Assembly (NCBI RefSeq): GCF_003269035.1
Contig: NZ_QLTK01000036.1
Location: 1-64,000 of the forward strand
DNA length: 64,000 nt
Direction of reading: 5' to 3'
Source: Paraburkholderia bryophila
Lineage (GTDB): Bacteria > Pseudomonadota > Gammaproteobacteria > Burkholderiales > Burkholderiaceae
Each line of letters opens with the position of its first letter. Within the stretch, counting starts at the first letter, position 1. Below the pieces are notes generated by a model. The model had not been told where the DNA came from, did no database searches, and saw nothing but the letters and a program-made list of their open reading frames with translations. Positions 1 through 9,140 of this stretch are shown piece after piece. Position numbers and translations under genes: made by a program.

Positions 1-211
1 CCGCTGAATAGCGTTTCATCTTCCATTCGCTGTCCGCCCTCCATCTTTACACTAATCGGTTCGGCTGAGGCGACAACTAGCCTGACATGGAGGGCCGCAA
101 AGAAAGTGAGTGCCGCCCCGCACAGGGGCAACGCTAATAGACCACCGTGACATCAAGGAAAGGCCAACAAGTCAGACCAACCAACCAAAAAGCACCAAGC
201 AGGCACCGCTC

Positions 212-1510
212 TCACTCCCGACTAGCAATAGCCCGCCGCACCTCAGCGCCAGAAGCCGCCCCCGCCCCGGAACCGGAACCCTCACCCCCACTAGCCGTCT
301 GCGAAGACCGATCCCCCCAAACAACAGAGTTATCGACCGCATACAACCGACAAGGCGCGACGCTCTGCTTCTGACAATTAGCCACAGCAACCGAATCAGG
401 ATCATCCCCACCTTCAGCCCACGACCACGCCCCAGAATCAGAAACAGCAAACGCCCGACTCGGATACTGACGCAAGAAATTCCGATACCCATTCCGCCCG
501 GCTTCATCGACATACGGCACGGCATCGACCGCATCGACCGCAGCAAACCCACTCGCCTTAGGCGCAGAAGGATCCTCGACCCGATATTGCACCCCCGTCG
601 GCATTCCGACCTGCGCAAGGAACGCCTCGACCGCCGGCCACCACACATGCACGCCGTCACGATCGCCAACCAGTCGATGCGCGTCGTTCTTGTAGTTGCC
701 GAAATCCACCATCTTCGCGCTCGCGCCATGCGCGCCGTACGCGGCATACATGCCCGCCACCAGCGGCGCATTCCACACCGAATCGTTATCGCCGTACATC
801 CACAGCGACGGCACGTGGGTCTTCTCGCCGTACGCGCCGAACGCCCGCGTCAGATTGCCCTGCCAGTCCTTGCATGCATCCTGCCGCAAGCCACCCGAGA
901 AATTGATCAACGCCCGCACGCCCGGCGCGGCCTCGGGGCCGTAAGCCATCGTCGCCAGGCCGCCATGCGACGTGCCCGCCACCACGATATGCGACGCATC
1001 CACGTACGGTTGCTTCGACATGAAATCGATCGTCGCGGCGACATCGCCGGCCTGGCCAACGCCGTTGCGCTCGACATCGCAACCGTCCTGTTGATACACG
1101 CCGTCCGAATGGCCAAAGCCCTGGCGGTTCGGCGCCACCACCACGTAGCCGCGACGCACGAACTCGCGCGCGAACGGCAGCGGGTCGCTGCGTTCCTGCG
1201 TGCGCGGATCGCCGGGAATCTTGCCGTGGTTGAAGACGATCATCGGAAACGGACCTGCGCCGTCCGGTTTGTAAATCGTCGTTTCGAGCGTGACCGAGCC
1301 GGCAGCGTCGACCGGTACGCGAATGATCTGTTCGTTCAGTCCCGCGGTGGGCAGATAGACGTCGTCGTCGAGGGCAATGCGCGGCACGTGCGCGCGGGTC
1401 AAGGGGCCAGCCTGGGTGTCGGCGAGCGGGTCGGCATGCGCGAGTGCAACCGCGCACGTGGCCGTTGCACACATCACCGCACACTTCGTCAGAATCTTGC
1501 CGAACACCAT
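212..1510 (-). CDS. Secreted alpha/beta hydrolase, dienelactone hydrolase-like
   Basis: The 432-residue protein begins with a signal peptide (about residues 1-26, ending AHA) and therefore probably acts in the periplasm. An alpha/beta hydrolase fold follows: the nucleophile elbow GTSHGG places the catalytic serine at 181, and later YGDND and NDAHR segments supply plausible acid and histidine residues. The last 30 or so residues are Gly/Ser/Ala-rich and look disordered. The ATG at 1510 is preceded by a CAGGTG ribosome-binding site. The substrate is unknown; dienelactone hydrolase, peptidase S9 and acetyl xylan esterase families share this fold. No gene is visible on its 3' side within the window (1-211). 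Confidence 0.8.
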   Translation of the reverse strand: MVFGKILTKCAVMCATATCAVALAHADPLADTQAGPLTRAHVPRIALDDDVYLPTAGLNEQIIRVPVDAAGSVTLETTIYKPDGAGPFPMIVFNHGKIPGDPRTQERSDPLPFAREFVRRGYVVVAPNRQGFGHSDGVYQQDGCDVERNGVGQAGDVAATIDFMSKQPYVDASHIVVAGTSHGGLATMAYGPEAAPGVRALINFSGGLRQDACKDWQGNLTRAFGAYGEKTHVPSLWMYGDNDSVWNAPLVAGMYAAYGAHGASAKMVDFGNYKNDAHRLVGDRDGVHVWWPAVEAFLAQVGMPTGVQYRVEDPSAPKASGFAAVDAVDAVPYVDEAGRNGYRNFLRQYPSRAFAVSDSGAWSWAEGGDDPDSVAVANCQKQSVAPCRLYAVDNSVVWGDRSSQTASGGEGSGSGAGAASGAEVRRAIASRE

Positions 1511-1998
1511 TGACGCACCTGCCTCAAAATCCTGCCCTGAACACCGTGGTGTTTGTCTATCGAATTGACCGCTGACAGTTTCCTTTCAGCTTGTTTCGAC
1601 ACACAAAAATACACTCGCGTACGTTATGCGCCAGGCGCACGCACGCTAATCGAGATCGCACGGGATGAACCCAAACGGCCGACGCGACCCCACGCGCCGA
1701 TGATGAGCGCCACGGTTGCTGCCGAGACTGCCGCCGGACCCACACTATCTGGTGCCCGGCAGAGCGCCCTGCGCATTTTGCGGAGTGGTATGAATCCTCT
1801 CTCGCAACGTGACGTCATGAAGCTACGACCTCATCCTGGCACGACAATTTTGTTTTGTGCAATCAAGGAGAACCCGCGACGAAAAAATTGCCGCCCGCCA
1901 ATCGGGCTGCCAGATGCCGCGAAACGCAGTCCTTGCGGGTGTCTGGCTGTGCGAAGCAATCCGAGTCGTCATGTATGTTGTCGTGCTGAGCCAACACG
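1511..1998. other. Intergenic region upstream of the secreted hydrolase
   Basis: About 490 bases separate the hydrolase start from the ychJ terminator. ORFs here have no convincing start and resemble no family I know. The one notable element is a short dyad at 1540-1553 (AACACC GT GGTGTT), about 30 bases before the hydrolase ATG, which could be an operator. Nothing else is recognisable. Confidence 0.4.
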
Positions 1999-2026
1999 AA
2001 AAAAAAGGGCCCTCATACAGGGCCCT
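1999..2026 (-). terminator. Rho-independent terminator of the thiolase-SDR-ychJ run
   Basis: Read on the minus strand, AGGGCCCT, a 5-base loop and AGGGCCCT form a perfect 8-bp hairpin followed by eight T residues. It lies about 60 bases after the ychJ stop, where the operon should end. Confidence 0.88.
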
Positions 2027-2084
2027 ATGTGAACACGGTGAAAACTGCGCTGCTGCGCCGCGTAAGGCGCTGAAAGGTTACGGA

Positions 2085-2534
2085 CTATTCGCTCACGTCG
2101 CCGTCGACATAGCGCCAACGGCTATCCTCGCCACGGACAAAGCGGCTCAGTTCGTGTAGCCGATGCGCGCGCCCATTCACCTTGTATCGTGCAGTGAATT
2201 CGACGGTGGCATGACCGTTGTCAGTCTCGGCGAACGCCTTGATCTGCAGTCCGAGCCAGCGCGGGGCGTCGGGCGCGGCCGGGTCGACGTCGAGGTCGGC
2301 GGGGCAGGTCTGCGGCGCCCAGGTGGCGCGCAGATAATCCGTTGCGCCCACAACATACGCGCTATAGCGCGAGCGCATCAGTTCGAGCGCGCGCGGCGCT
2401 GCTTCGCCAGCGTCGATATAGCGACCGCAGCACTGCGCGAAGCGGGGCGCTTTGGCGCCGCTGCCTTGATCGGGAGCGGTGCCCCCGCAAGGGCAGTCGA
2501 GCGGTCGTTGCGTCGGCAACAATGATTTATTCAT
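2085..2534 (-). CDS. ychJ: YchJ family (UPF0225) SEC-C/NTF2-like protein
   Basis: The 149-residue protein has the YchJ layout: a CPCGG cysteine cluster near the N terminus (about residue 14), a second AQCCG cluster near residue 35, then an NTF2-like segment with the typical LMRSRYSAY and RWRYVDGD stretches. The molecular role of YchJ is not established; the cysteines suggest metal binding. ATG 2534 is chosen because it sits just ahead of the conserved domain. A GTG at 2579 overlaps the SDR stop (GTGA) and would add 15 unconserved residues; it may still matter for translational coupling. Confidence 0.85.
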   Translation of the reverse strand: MNKSLLPTQRPLDCPCGGTAPDQGSGAKAPRFAQCCGRYIDAGEAAPRALELMRSRYSAYVVGATDYLRATWAPQTCPADLDVDPAAPDAPRWLGLQIKAFAETDNGHATVEFTARYKVNGRAHRLHELSRFVRGEDSRWRYVDGDVSE

Positions 2535-2575
2535 CAGACTTTCAACCTGATCCGCAGCATCATGAATCTGTCCCT

Positions 2576-3253
<678 letters not shown>

Positions 3254-3272
3254 CGACTCACCTCGATTCTTC

Positions 3273-3356
3273 GAATGCCGCAATGAATGCCGCAATGAAT
3301 GCCGCAATGAATGCCGCAGCGAATGCCGCAGCGAATGCCGCAGCGAATGCGGCAAG
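3273..3356. repeat. 12-bp tandem repeat, seven units
   Basis: Seven consecutive 12-base units begin at 3273, 3285, 3297, 3309, 3321, 3333 and 3345. The first three read GAATGCCGCAAT, the next three GAATGCCGCAGC, and the last has diverged (GAATGCGGCAAG). The array fills most of the space between the thiolase stop and the SDR start. Copies come in two homogeneous blocks, as expected from slippage or unequal exchange. Confidence 0.95.
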
Positions 3357-3363
3357 CCACGCG

Positions 3364-4587
3364 TTAAACCAGTTCAACGCCCATCGCGGTCGCTTCGCCG
3401 CCGCCGATGCACAGCGTCGCCACGCCACGCTTCAAACCGCGCTTCTTCAACGCGCCGATCAGCGTTACCAGAATCCGCGCGCCAGATGCGCCGATCGGAT
3501 GGCCCAGCGCGCAGGCGCCGCCGTTCACGTTGACCTTCTCGTGCGGCAGATGGTGCTCCTTCATGGCGGCCATCGTCACCACGGCGAACGCTTCGTTGAC
3601 TTCGAACAGATCGACTTCTTCCGCGCGCCAGCCGTTCTTCTCGAACAGCTTGCGGATCGCGCCGACCGGCGCGGTGGTGAACTTCGCCGGTTCCTGCGCG
3701 AAGGTCGAGTGGCCGACCACGCGCGCGATCGGTTCGACGCCGAGGCGCTTCGCGGTCGACTCGCGCATCATCACGAGCGCGGCGGCGCCGTCGGAAATCG
3801 ACGACGAATTCGCCGCCGTCACCGTGCCGGTTTTGCTGAACGCGGGCTTGAGCGTCGGAATCTTGTCGAGGTTCGCTTTGAACGGCTGTTCGTCGTGGTC
3901 GACGGTCACTTCGCCTTTGCGGCTTTCCAGTTTCACCGGCGCGATTTCCCAGTCGAACGAACCGTCTTCGTTCGCGCGCTTCGCCCGGTTGAGCGACTCG
4001 ATCGCGAACGCGTCCTGCGCTTCGCGCGTGAAGTCGAACGACGCCGCGCATTCCTCGGCGAAGGTGCCCATCAGACGGCCTTTTTCGTAGGCGTCTTCGA
4101 GGCCGTCGTAGAACATGTGATCGATCACCTGGCCGTGACCCATGCGCATGCCGCCGCGCGCCTTGGGCAACAGATACGGCGCGTTCGTCATGCTCTCCAT
4201 GCCGCCCGCCACGATCACGTCGACGGAACCGGCGGCCAGCATGTCGTGCGCGAACATCGCCGCGCGCATGCCGGAGCCGCACATCTTGTTGACAGTCGTG
4301 CTGCCGGTGCTCAGCGGCAAGTGCGCGCCCAACGCGGCTTGCCGTGCCGGCGCCTGGCCGAGGCCGGCGGGCAGCACACAGCCCATCACCACTTCGTCGA
4401 TCTGCTCGGGCTTGAGTCCCGCGCGCTGCACCGCGGCTTCGATGGCGATCGAACCGAGTTGCGGTGCGGTGAGCGACGCGAAGTCGCCCTGGAAAGCCGC
4501 CATCGGCGTGCGGGCTACGCCCACGATGACGATCGGATCGTTCTGCGTCGGGTTCATATTTGTCTCGCTCATGCTTGCCTCACTCAT
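3364..4587 (-). CDS. Acetyl-CoA C-acetyltransferase (thiolase)
   Basis: This is a full-length 407-residue thiolase II-type enzyme. The acyl-accepting cysteine is Cys103 in NKMCGSGM, the GHPIGASG histidine motif is near residue 360, and the second catalytic cysteine lies in CIGGGEA near the C terminus. It catalyses reversible condensation of two acetyl-CoA to acetoacetyl-CoA, or thiolysis in beta-oxidation. PhaM at 27.9 kb shows that the organism makes polyhydroxyalkanoate, but phaB and phaC are not adjacent, so a storage role is only possible. ATG 4587 follows GGAG; in-frame ATGs at 4572 and 4557 are alternatives. The start overlaps the carbonic anhydrase stop by 8 bases. Confidence 0.93.
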   Translation of the reverse strand: MSEASMSETNMNPTQNDPIVIVGVARTPMAAFQGDFASLTAPQLGSIAIEAAVQRAGLKPEQIDEVVMGCVLPAGLGQAPARQAALGAHLPLSTGSTTVNKMCGSGMRAAMFAHDMLAAGSVDVIVAGGMESMTNAPYLLPKARGGMRMGHGQVIDHMFYDGLEDAYEKGRLMGTFAEECAASFDFTREAQDAFAIESLNRAKRANEDGSFDWEIAPVKLESRKGEVTVDHDEQPFKANLDKIPTLKPAFSKTGTVTAANSSSISDGAAALVMMRESTAKRLGVEPIARVVGHSTFAQEPAKFTTAPVGAIRKLFEKNGWRAEEVDLFEVNEAFAVVTMAAMKEHHLPHEKVNVNGGACALGHPIGASGARILVTLIGALKKRGLKRGVATLCIGGGEATAMGVELV

Positions 4588-5341
4588 GTTTAAGCTCCTT
4601 GATCACACCTTCGACGATCGCCGGTACGTCGCCGTGCCGGGCCGCGTCGTTGTCTTCCTTGTACGCACCGCCGGCCGCGACGGCCGCGATGCAATCCTTG
4701 TAGGTCGCCTCGAGCGTGGCTGCGTCGCCGATCGCCATGCCGAGGTTGCGTACCTTGCCGTCGTGCACGCCATACACCCAGCCGTGCACGGTGAGTTCCT
4801 GGCCGCGCGCCCACGCGTCGTTGACGATGGTGGTGCGGCACACGTTCATCACCTGTTCGATCGTGTTCAGTTCGACCAGACGACGGTGGCGCGCCTCGCC
4901 GAGCGGCCAGTCTTCGAGTAGCGCCGCATGCTTGCTGCGCACGTCCTGCACGTGATGCAACCAGTTGTCCGCGAGACCCACGCGCCGGCCGTGCAGCGCC
5001 GCGCCGACGCCCGAGCAGCCGTAGTGGCCGACCACCATGATGTGCTTGACCTTGAGCAGATCGACGGCGAACTGGATTACCGACAGACAGTTCAGATCGG
5101 TGTGCACCACCACGTTGGCGATGTTTCTGTGCACGAACACTTCACCCGGCGGCAGGCCGATGATCTGGTTGGCGGGCACGCGTGAATCGGAGCAGCCGAT
5201 CCACAGGTATTCAGGCGTTTGCTGATGCGCGAGACGCGAGAAATACTCGGGGTCTTCGGACAGCTTGCGGGTGACCCACGCGTCGTTGTTGTCGAACAGA
5301 TGCGCGAGCGGGTGGGAAGACGGATTGGCTTTCGTGTTCAT
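4580..5341 (-). CDS. can: Beta-class carbonic anhydrase
   Basis: The 253-residue protein is a beta-carbonic anhydrase interconverting CO2 and bicarbonate. Zinc ligands are visible at Cys50 and Asp52 in CSDSR and at His106 and Cys109 in GHYGC; the HRNIANVV segment around residue 71 is characteristic. It is the first gene of the minus-strand run and its stop overlaps the thiolase start, so the two are probably translationally coupled. It may supply bicarbonate to acyl-CoA carboxylases. Confidence 0.95.
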   Translation of the reverse strand: MNTKANPSSHPLAHLFDNNDAWVTRKLSEDPEYFSRLAHQQTPEYLWIGCSDSRVPANQIIGLPPGEVFVHRNIANVVVHTDLNCLSVIQFAVDLLKVKHIMVVGHYGCSGVGAALHGRRVGLADNWLHHVQDVRSKHAALLEDWPLGEARHRRLVELNTIEQVMNVCRTTIVNDAWARGQELTVHGWVYGVHDGKVRNLGMAIGDAATLEATYKDCIAAVAAGGAYKEDNDAARHGDVPAIVEGVIKELKHE

Positions 5342-5435
5342 GGTGTGTCTGGGCGTTTGCTCGACCGATGGACCGGCCGGTGTCGTTGCGTGAAATCAGG
5401 ACGAGGCATTCGGTGCGACGTTCAGCGCGTGCGTT

Positions 5436-7265
5436 TTACGCGACGCGTACGCTGGGTTCGTCGGCTGAAGCATCCGGTGCGAACGAGGCCGCCTCGGCGA
5501 AGCGCTCCGGATAGCGGACGCAGAAGCGCTCGCTGCCTTCGTACGGGAAAAAGTCGGGCAGTTCGCCTTTCAGTAGATGATCCTTGTGCCGTTGCCACAA
5601 CGTGGGCTCGAAGAAATCCGCGTGATGCTGCATGAAGGAGCGGCGCACGCGTGGGTCGCCGAGCAGGAACGTGCCGTATGTTTCCGGAAAAATGTCGTGC
5701 GGGCCGACCGAGTACCACGGCTCGCCCGACATTTCGTCCTCTTCGTAACGTGGCGGCGGCACCGCGCGCACGTTGCAGTCGGTCAGATATTCGATTTCGT
5801 CATAGTCGTAAAACACGACCCGGCCGTGACGCGTCACGCCGAAGTTCTTGTACAGCATGTCGCCGGGAAAGATGTTGGCCTGCATCAGTTCCTTGATCGC
5901 ATTGCCGTACTCCTTGATGCCGTGCTCGACGTCCTGGTCCGTGCCGTTCTGCAGGAACAGGTTGAGCGGCACCATGCGGCGCTCGATATACATATGGCGG
6001 ATCACGAGGTTGTCGCCGTCGTATTCGATCAGCGACGGCACTTCCTTTTCGAGTTCGCGCACGAGTGCTTCGTCGAGCCGCGAACGCGGCAACGCGACGC
6101 TCGAATATTCGAGCGTGTCGGCCATGCGGCCCAGACGATCGTGCCGTTTGACGAGCTGATACTTTTCCTTGATCTTCGCGCGAGTGGTTTCCTTCGGCGG
6201 CGGGAAGTGGTCTTTGATCAGCTTGAACACATACGGAAACGACGGCAGCGTGAACACCAGCATCACGAGCCCCTTGATGCCGGGCGCGATGATGAACTGA
6301 TCGCTCGAATGCGACAGGTGATGCAGCAGATCGCGATAGAACAGATTCTTGCCCTGCTTTTGCAGACCCACCGACGTGTAGATTTCCGCCTTCGGCTTGC
6401 CCGGCATGATCGTGCCGAGAAACGCCACGTACGCGGATGGCACTTCCATATCGACCAGAAAGTACGAATGCGAAAAGCTGAAGATGATCAGCAACTGGTC
6501 GCGCTTGAGCAGCACGGTGTCGAGCGCAAGCACGCCGGGCTTCACATGGCGCAAAGGCACCGCGAACGGCAGCAGCAGATCGCCGTTGATGATCCGCCCG
6601 ACGATATACGCCGACTTGTTTCGGTAGAACAGCGACGACAGCACGTGAATCTGGAAATTGGGCGCTTCGTCGAACACGCCGAACGCGTCGTGGATGGTCT
6701 GCATCACGCAACTCACGTCGCGCTTCAGGTCTTCGAACGGCGGCTCCAGCTGGAAATTCGTGACGACGCGTTCGAGCGTGGCGGCGAGGCCGTCCTTGCC
6801 GGGGTAGTACGCGCGATAAGTGGGCTTCGCGGCCGGTTCGTCGTTCTCGATGTATTCGGTCGAAATCGCCGGGCGCACGAAGATGAAGTCGTTATTGAAG
6901 TACGAGCGGTGCAGGATCTTGCAGCACACGGAATTAAAGAAGGTTTCCGCGCACTCGGGCTGGCGGTGCGTGGTCAGCAGGCCGATGTAGTGCAGCTTGA
7001 TCTGCTGCCACACTTCGTCGTCGATGTTCTCGGCGTCGTACTCGTCTTCGAGCAGCTCGACGCATTCCTCCACACGCTCGTCGTACGAGGTAATGCGTTC
7101 TCGTGCGAGCGTTTGCAGGCCATGCCAGTCTGCGTTTTCGAACAGCGTCTTGGCGTGGATCGCGGCGTCGCGAAAGATCCGATAGTGCCGGTCGAATCCT
7201 TCGAGCATGGTCTGCGCAACGTCAAAGCCGATTTGCGACGACAGCAATTTGGGGAAGTGATTCAT
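5436..7265 (-). CDS. aceK: Isocitrate dehydrogenase kinase/phosphatase
   Basis: The 609-residue product matches AceK along its length. AceK phosphorylates and dephosphorylates isocitrate dehydrogenase to divert carbon from the TCA cycle into the glyoxylate shunt during growth on acetate or fatty acids. The conserved ATP-binding segment APGIKGLVM lies mid-protein, and later DYDEIEYL and PRYEEDEM stretches are typical of the kinase half. Here aceK is not next to aceA or aceB, unlike in enterobacteria. Its partner on the 5' side is a MerR regulator on the same strand, about 80 bases upstream. Confidence 0.95.
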   Translation of the reverse strand: MNHFPKLLSSQIGFDVAQTMLEGFDRHYRIFRDAAIHAKTLFENADWHGLQTLARERITSYDERVEECVELLEDEYDAENIDDEVWQQIKLHYIGLLTTHRQPECAETFFNSVCCKILHRSYFNNDFIFVRPAISTEYIENDEPAAKPTYRAYYPGKDGLAATLERVVTNFQLEPPFEDLKRDVSCVMQTIHDAFGVFDEAPNFQIHVLSSLFYRNKSAYIVGRIINGDLLLPFAVPLRHVKPGVLALDTVLLKRDQLLIIFSFSHSYFLVDMEVPSAYVAFLGTIMPGKPKAEIYTSVGLQKQGKNLFYRDLLHHLSHSSDQFIIAPGIKGLVMLVFTLPSFPYVFKLIKDHFPPPKETTRAKIKEKYQLVKRHDRLGRMADTLEYSSVALPRSRLDEALVRELEKEVPSLIEYDGDNLVIRHMYIERRMVPLNLFLQNGTDQDVEHGIKEYGNAIKELMQANIFPGDMLYKNFGVTRHGRVVFYDYDEIEYLTDCNVRAVPPPRYEEDEMSGEPWYSVGPHDIFPETYGTFLLGDPRVRRSFMQHHADFFEPTLWQRHKDHLLKGELPDFFPYEGSERFCVRYPERFAEAASFAPDASADEPSVRVA

Positions 7266-7344
7266 GTCGACCGTGCATTCGTCTCATGTCGTGAAGACAC
7301 CCGGGATGACTTCGACCGGGTGGGCCCGCAATACATCGCCACAC

Positions 7345-7749
7345 TCATGCGCGGCTGGTTGCGCGTGTGCCGTTTTCCAGCAGCACGCGCGCCTGCGCTT
7401 CGTATTGCGCAAGGTCTTCGAGCGTTGCGTTCAGATCTTCCAGCTGACGTTCGAGCACGTCGCGATGCCGCGCCACCGTGGCGAGAAACGCGTGCAATTG
7501 CGGCACGGTGTCGGTGGGCGATTCGTACACGTCGAGCAGATCGCGAATCTCCGACAGCGTGAAGCCGAGCCGTTTGCCGCGCAGTGTGAGCTTCAGGCGC
7601 GTGCGGTCGCGCGCCGAGTAGACGCGCCGCAGACCGCTCGATCCTTCACGGCTCGGCGAGAGTAAACCCTGGTCTTCGTAAAAGCGGATCGCGCGCGGCG
7701 TGACGTCGAATTCCCGGGCGAGCTCGGTGATCGTGAATTGCGTGTTCAT
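7345..7749 (-). CDS. MerR family transcriptional regulator, LiuR-like
   Basis: The 134-residue protein has an N-terminal winged helix (FTITELAREFDVTPRAIRFY, residues 5-24) and a C-terminal dimerisation coiled coil (about 80-120). It has no cysteine set for metal sensing. The sequence is closest to the LiuR type that controls branched-chain amino acid and acyl-CoA catabolism, but no liu genes lie nearby, so the target is uncertain. The thiolase, aceK and the divergent MBL hydrolase are candidates. The upstream region contains a MerR-style promoter with an operator in its spacer. Confidence 0.85.
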   Translation of the reverse strand: MNTQFTITELAREFDVTPRAIRFYEDQGLLSPSREGSSGLRRVYSARDRTRLKLTLRGKRLGFTLSEIRDLLDVYESPTDTVPQLHAFLATVARHRDVLERQLEDLNATLEDLAQYEAQARVLLENGTRATSRA

Positions 7750-7785
7750 CGGGGCATCCCGTGGCCGGGCAGAAAATCGGATTGG

Positions 7786-7816
7786 ACGATAGAATCGACG
7801 TTTACGTTATCGTCAA
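7786..7816 (-). promoter_or_regulatory. MerR-type promoter with 19-bp spacer and internal dyad
   Basis: On the minus strand a TTGACG -35 box (7816-7811) and a TATCGT -10 box (7791-7786) are separated by exactly 19 bases. This is the over-long spacing that MerR proteins correct by DNA distortion. An 18-base imperfect palindrome, GACGTTTACGTTATCGTC (7797-7814), fills the spacer. It lies about 40 bases before the merR start, so autoregulation is the simplest reading. The divergent MBL gene could be controlled from the same site. Confidence 0.7.
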
Positions 7817-7981
7817 CTTGAGATGAACGCAACACCTGTAAAAACCTGGTAGAAACCCCGCAGTAACCTGGCAATAACCCGCAGCAAACACGGCGCACTA
7901 CGGCACGAGCGTGCCGCAACCACGCCGCCCGGCATCGCACACCTCGCCATGCTGGACGACCGACGGAGGAAGACACCCCCA

Positions 7982-9055
7982 ATGAATGCACTCGAACATC
8001 AACTCGACTACCCGTTCAACGACACGCTGCCGGACCCCGGCCACGCGCTGGAAGTCGCGCCCGGCGTGTTCTGGCTACGCATGCCGCTGCCGTTCGCGCT
8101 GGACCACATCAACCTCTGGCTGCTGCGCGACGAGATCGACGGTCAGCAGGGCTGGACGGTGGTGGACTGCGGCATTACGTCGGACACGATCAAGGCGAAC
8201 TGGGAGACAGTGTTCGACACGGTGCTCGACGGCCTGCCGGTGTTGCGCGTGATCGTCACGCATTGCCATCCGGACCACATCGGTCTCGCGCACTGGATTT
8301 GCACGGGCGGCGACAAGCAACGCTGGGACGTGCGGCTGTGGATGACCCTCGGCGAATACATGCAGGCACGCGTAATGGCGGCCGGCGACGGCTCCAACGC
8401 GGGCGGCGACGGCGCGGCACGGCACTTCGCGCGACACGGCGTGACCGATGAAGAGTCGCTCGACAAACTGCGCAACCGCAAAAGCTATTACGCGAGTCTG
8501 GTGCCGGCGATTCCGGGGCAGTATCGGCGCTTGCGTGAAGCCGATGGCGTGAAGATCGGCGGTAAGACGTGGCATGTGGTGACGGGTTTCGGTCATTCGC
8601 CGGAACACTGCGCGCTGTACTGCGAAGAGACTGGTGTGCTGATTTCCGGCGACATGGTGCTGCCGCGAATTTCGACCAATGTGTCGGTGTTCGATATCGA
8701 ACCGGAGGGGACGCCGCTCGCGTTGTACCTGGAATCGCTCGGCCGCTACGAGACGATGCCGGAAGACACGCTGGTGTTGCCGTCGCATGGCAAGCCGTTT
8801 CGCGGCGTGCGCACGCGTATCCAGCAGTTGCGCGAGCATCACGACGCGCGCCTGACGGAAGTGCGCGAGGCTTGCGCGGAGAAGCCGCAAAGCGCCGCGG
8901 ACATCGTACCGCTCATGTTCAAGCGCCAGTTGGATATCCACCAGATGACGTTTGCAATGGGCGAGGCGCTCGCGCATTTGCATCTGCTGTGGCTCGCGGG
9001 CGAGTTGAAGCGAGAGCAGGGTGGGGATGGGGTGATCCGGTTTTCGCCGGTCTAA
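7982..9055 (+). CDS. Metallo-beta-lactamase fold hydrolase
   Basis: The 357-residue protein carries the MBL metal-binding motif THCHPDH (His94, His96, Asp98, His99), a further metal ligand in FGHSPEHC, the bridging aspartate in ISGDMVLP, and the last histidine in LPSHGKPF. These are hallmarks of the glyoxalase II-like branch acting on thioesters or related esters. A C-terminal helical domain (about 270-350) resembles those of thioesterase-like members. ATG 7982 follows GGAGGAAG; the upstream in-frame codon at 7949 lacks a good site. It is divergent from the MerR gene and may belong to the same acyl-CoA-related regulon. Confidence 0.85.
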   Translation: MNALEHQLDYPFNDTLPDPGHALEVAPGVFWLRMPLPFALDHINLWLLRDEIDGQQGWTVVDCGITSDTIKANWETVFDTVLDGLPVLRVIVTHCHPDHIGLAHWICTGGDKQRWDVRLWMTLGEYMQARVMAAGDGSNAGGDGAARHFARHGVTDEESLDKLRNRKSYYASLVPAIPGQYRRLREADGVKIGGKTWHVVTGFGHSPEHCALYCEETGVLISGDMVLPRISTNVSVFDIEPEGTPLALYLESLGRYETMPEDTLVLPSHGKPFRGVRTRIQQLREHHDARLTEVREACAEKPQSAADIVPLMFKRQLDIHQMTFAMGEALAHLHLLWLAGELKREQGGDGVIRFSPV

Positions 9056-9076
9056 AGGCGATAGTGAGTCGACAAA

Positions 9077-9111
9077 AAAGCCCGGTGCGTTTCGAACGCA
9101 ACCGGGCTTTG
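9077..9111. terminator. Bidirectional terminator between the MBL gene and the binding-protein gene
   Basis: AAAGCCCGGT and GCGTT pair with AACGC and ACCGGGCTTT around a short loop, with one bulged A. The hairpin is flanked by an A-run on the left and T-rich sequence on the right, so it can serve both converging genes. Confidence 0.85.
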
Positions 9112-9140
9112 CTTTTATTCGCCTCTGAAAACCAGCAGCC

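Noticed and set aside
110..1513. 467-residue plus-strand ORF
   Set aside because: It is the antisense of the secreted hydrolase gene, Arg/His-rich, with no domain or ribosome site.
3254..3355. (SLRH)n N-terminal extension of the SDR
   Set aside because: Encoded by the 12-bp repeat from a TTG codon without a ribosome site; ATG 3253 has AGGTGAG and begins the canonical fold.
3273..3356. CRISPR-like array
   Set aside because: Units are contiguous 12-mers without spacers and lie between two metabolic genes with no cas gene nearby.
5577..7562. 661-residue plus-strand ORF
   Set aside because: Antisense of aceK; Arg/His/Val-rich composition is the usual shadow of GC-rich coding DNA.
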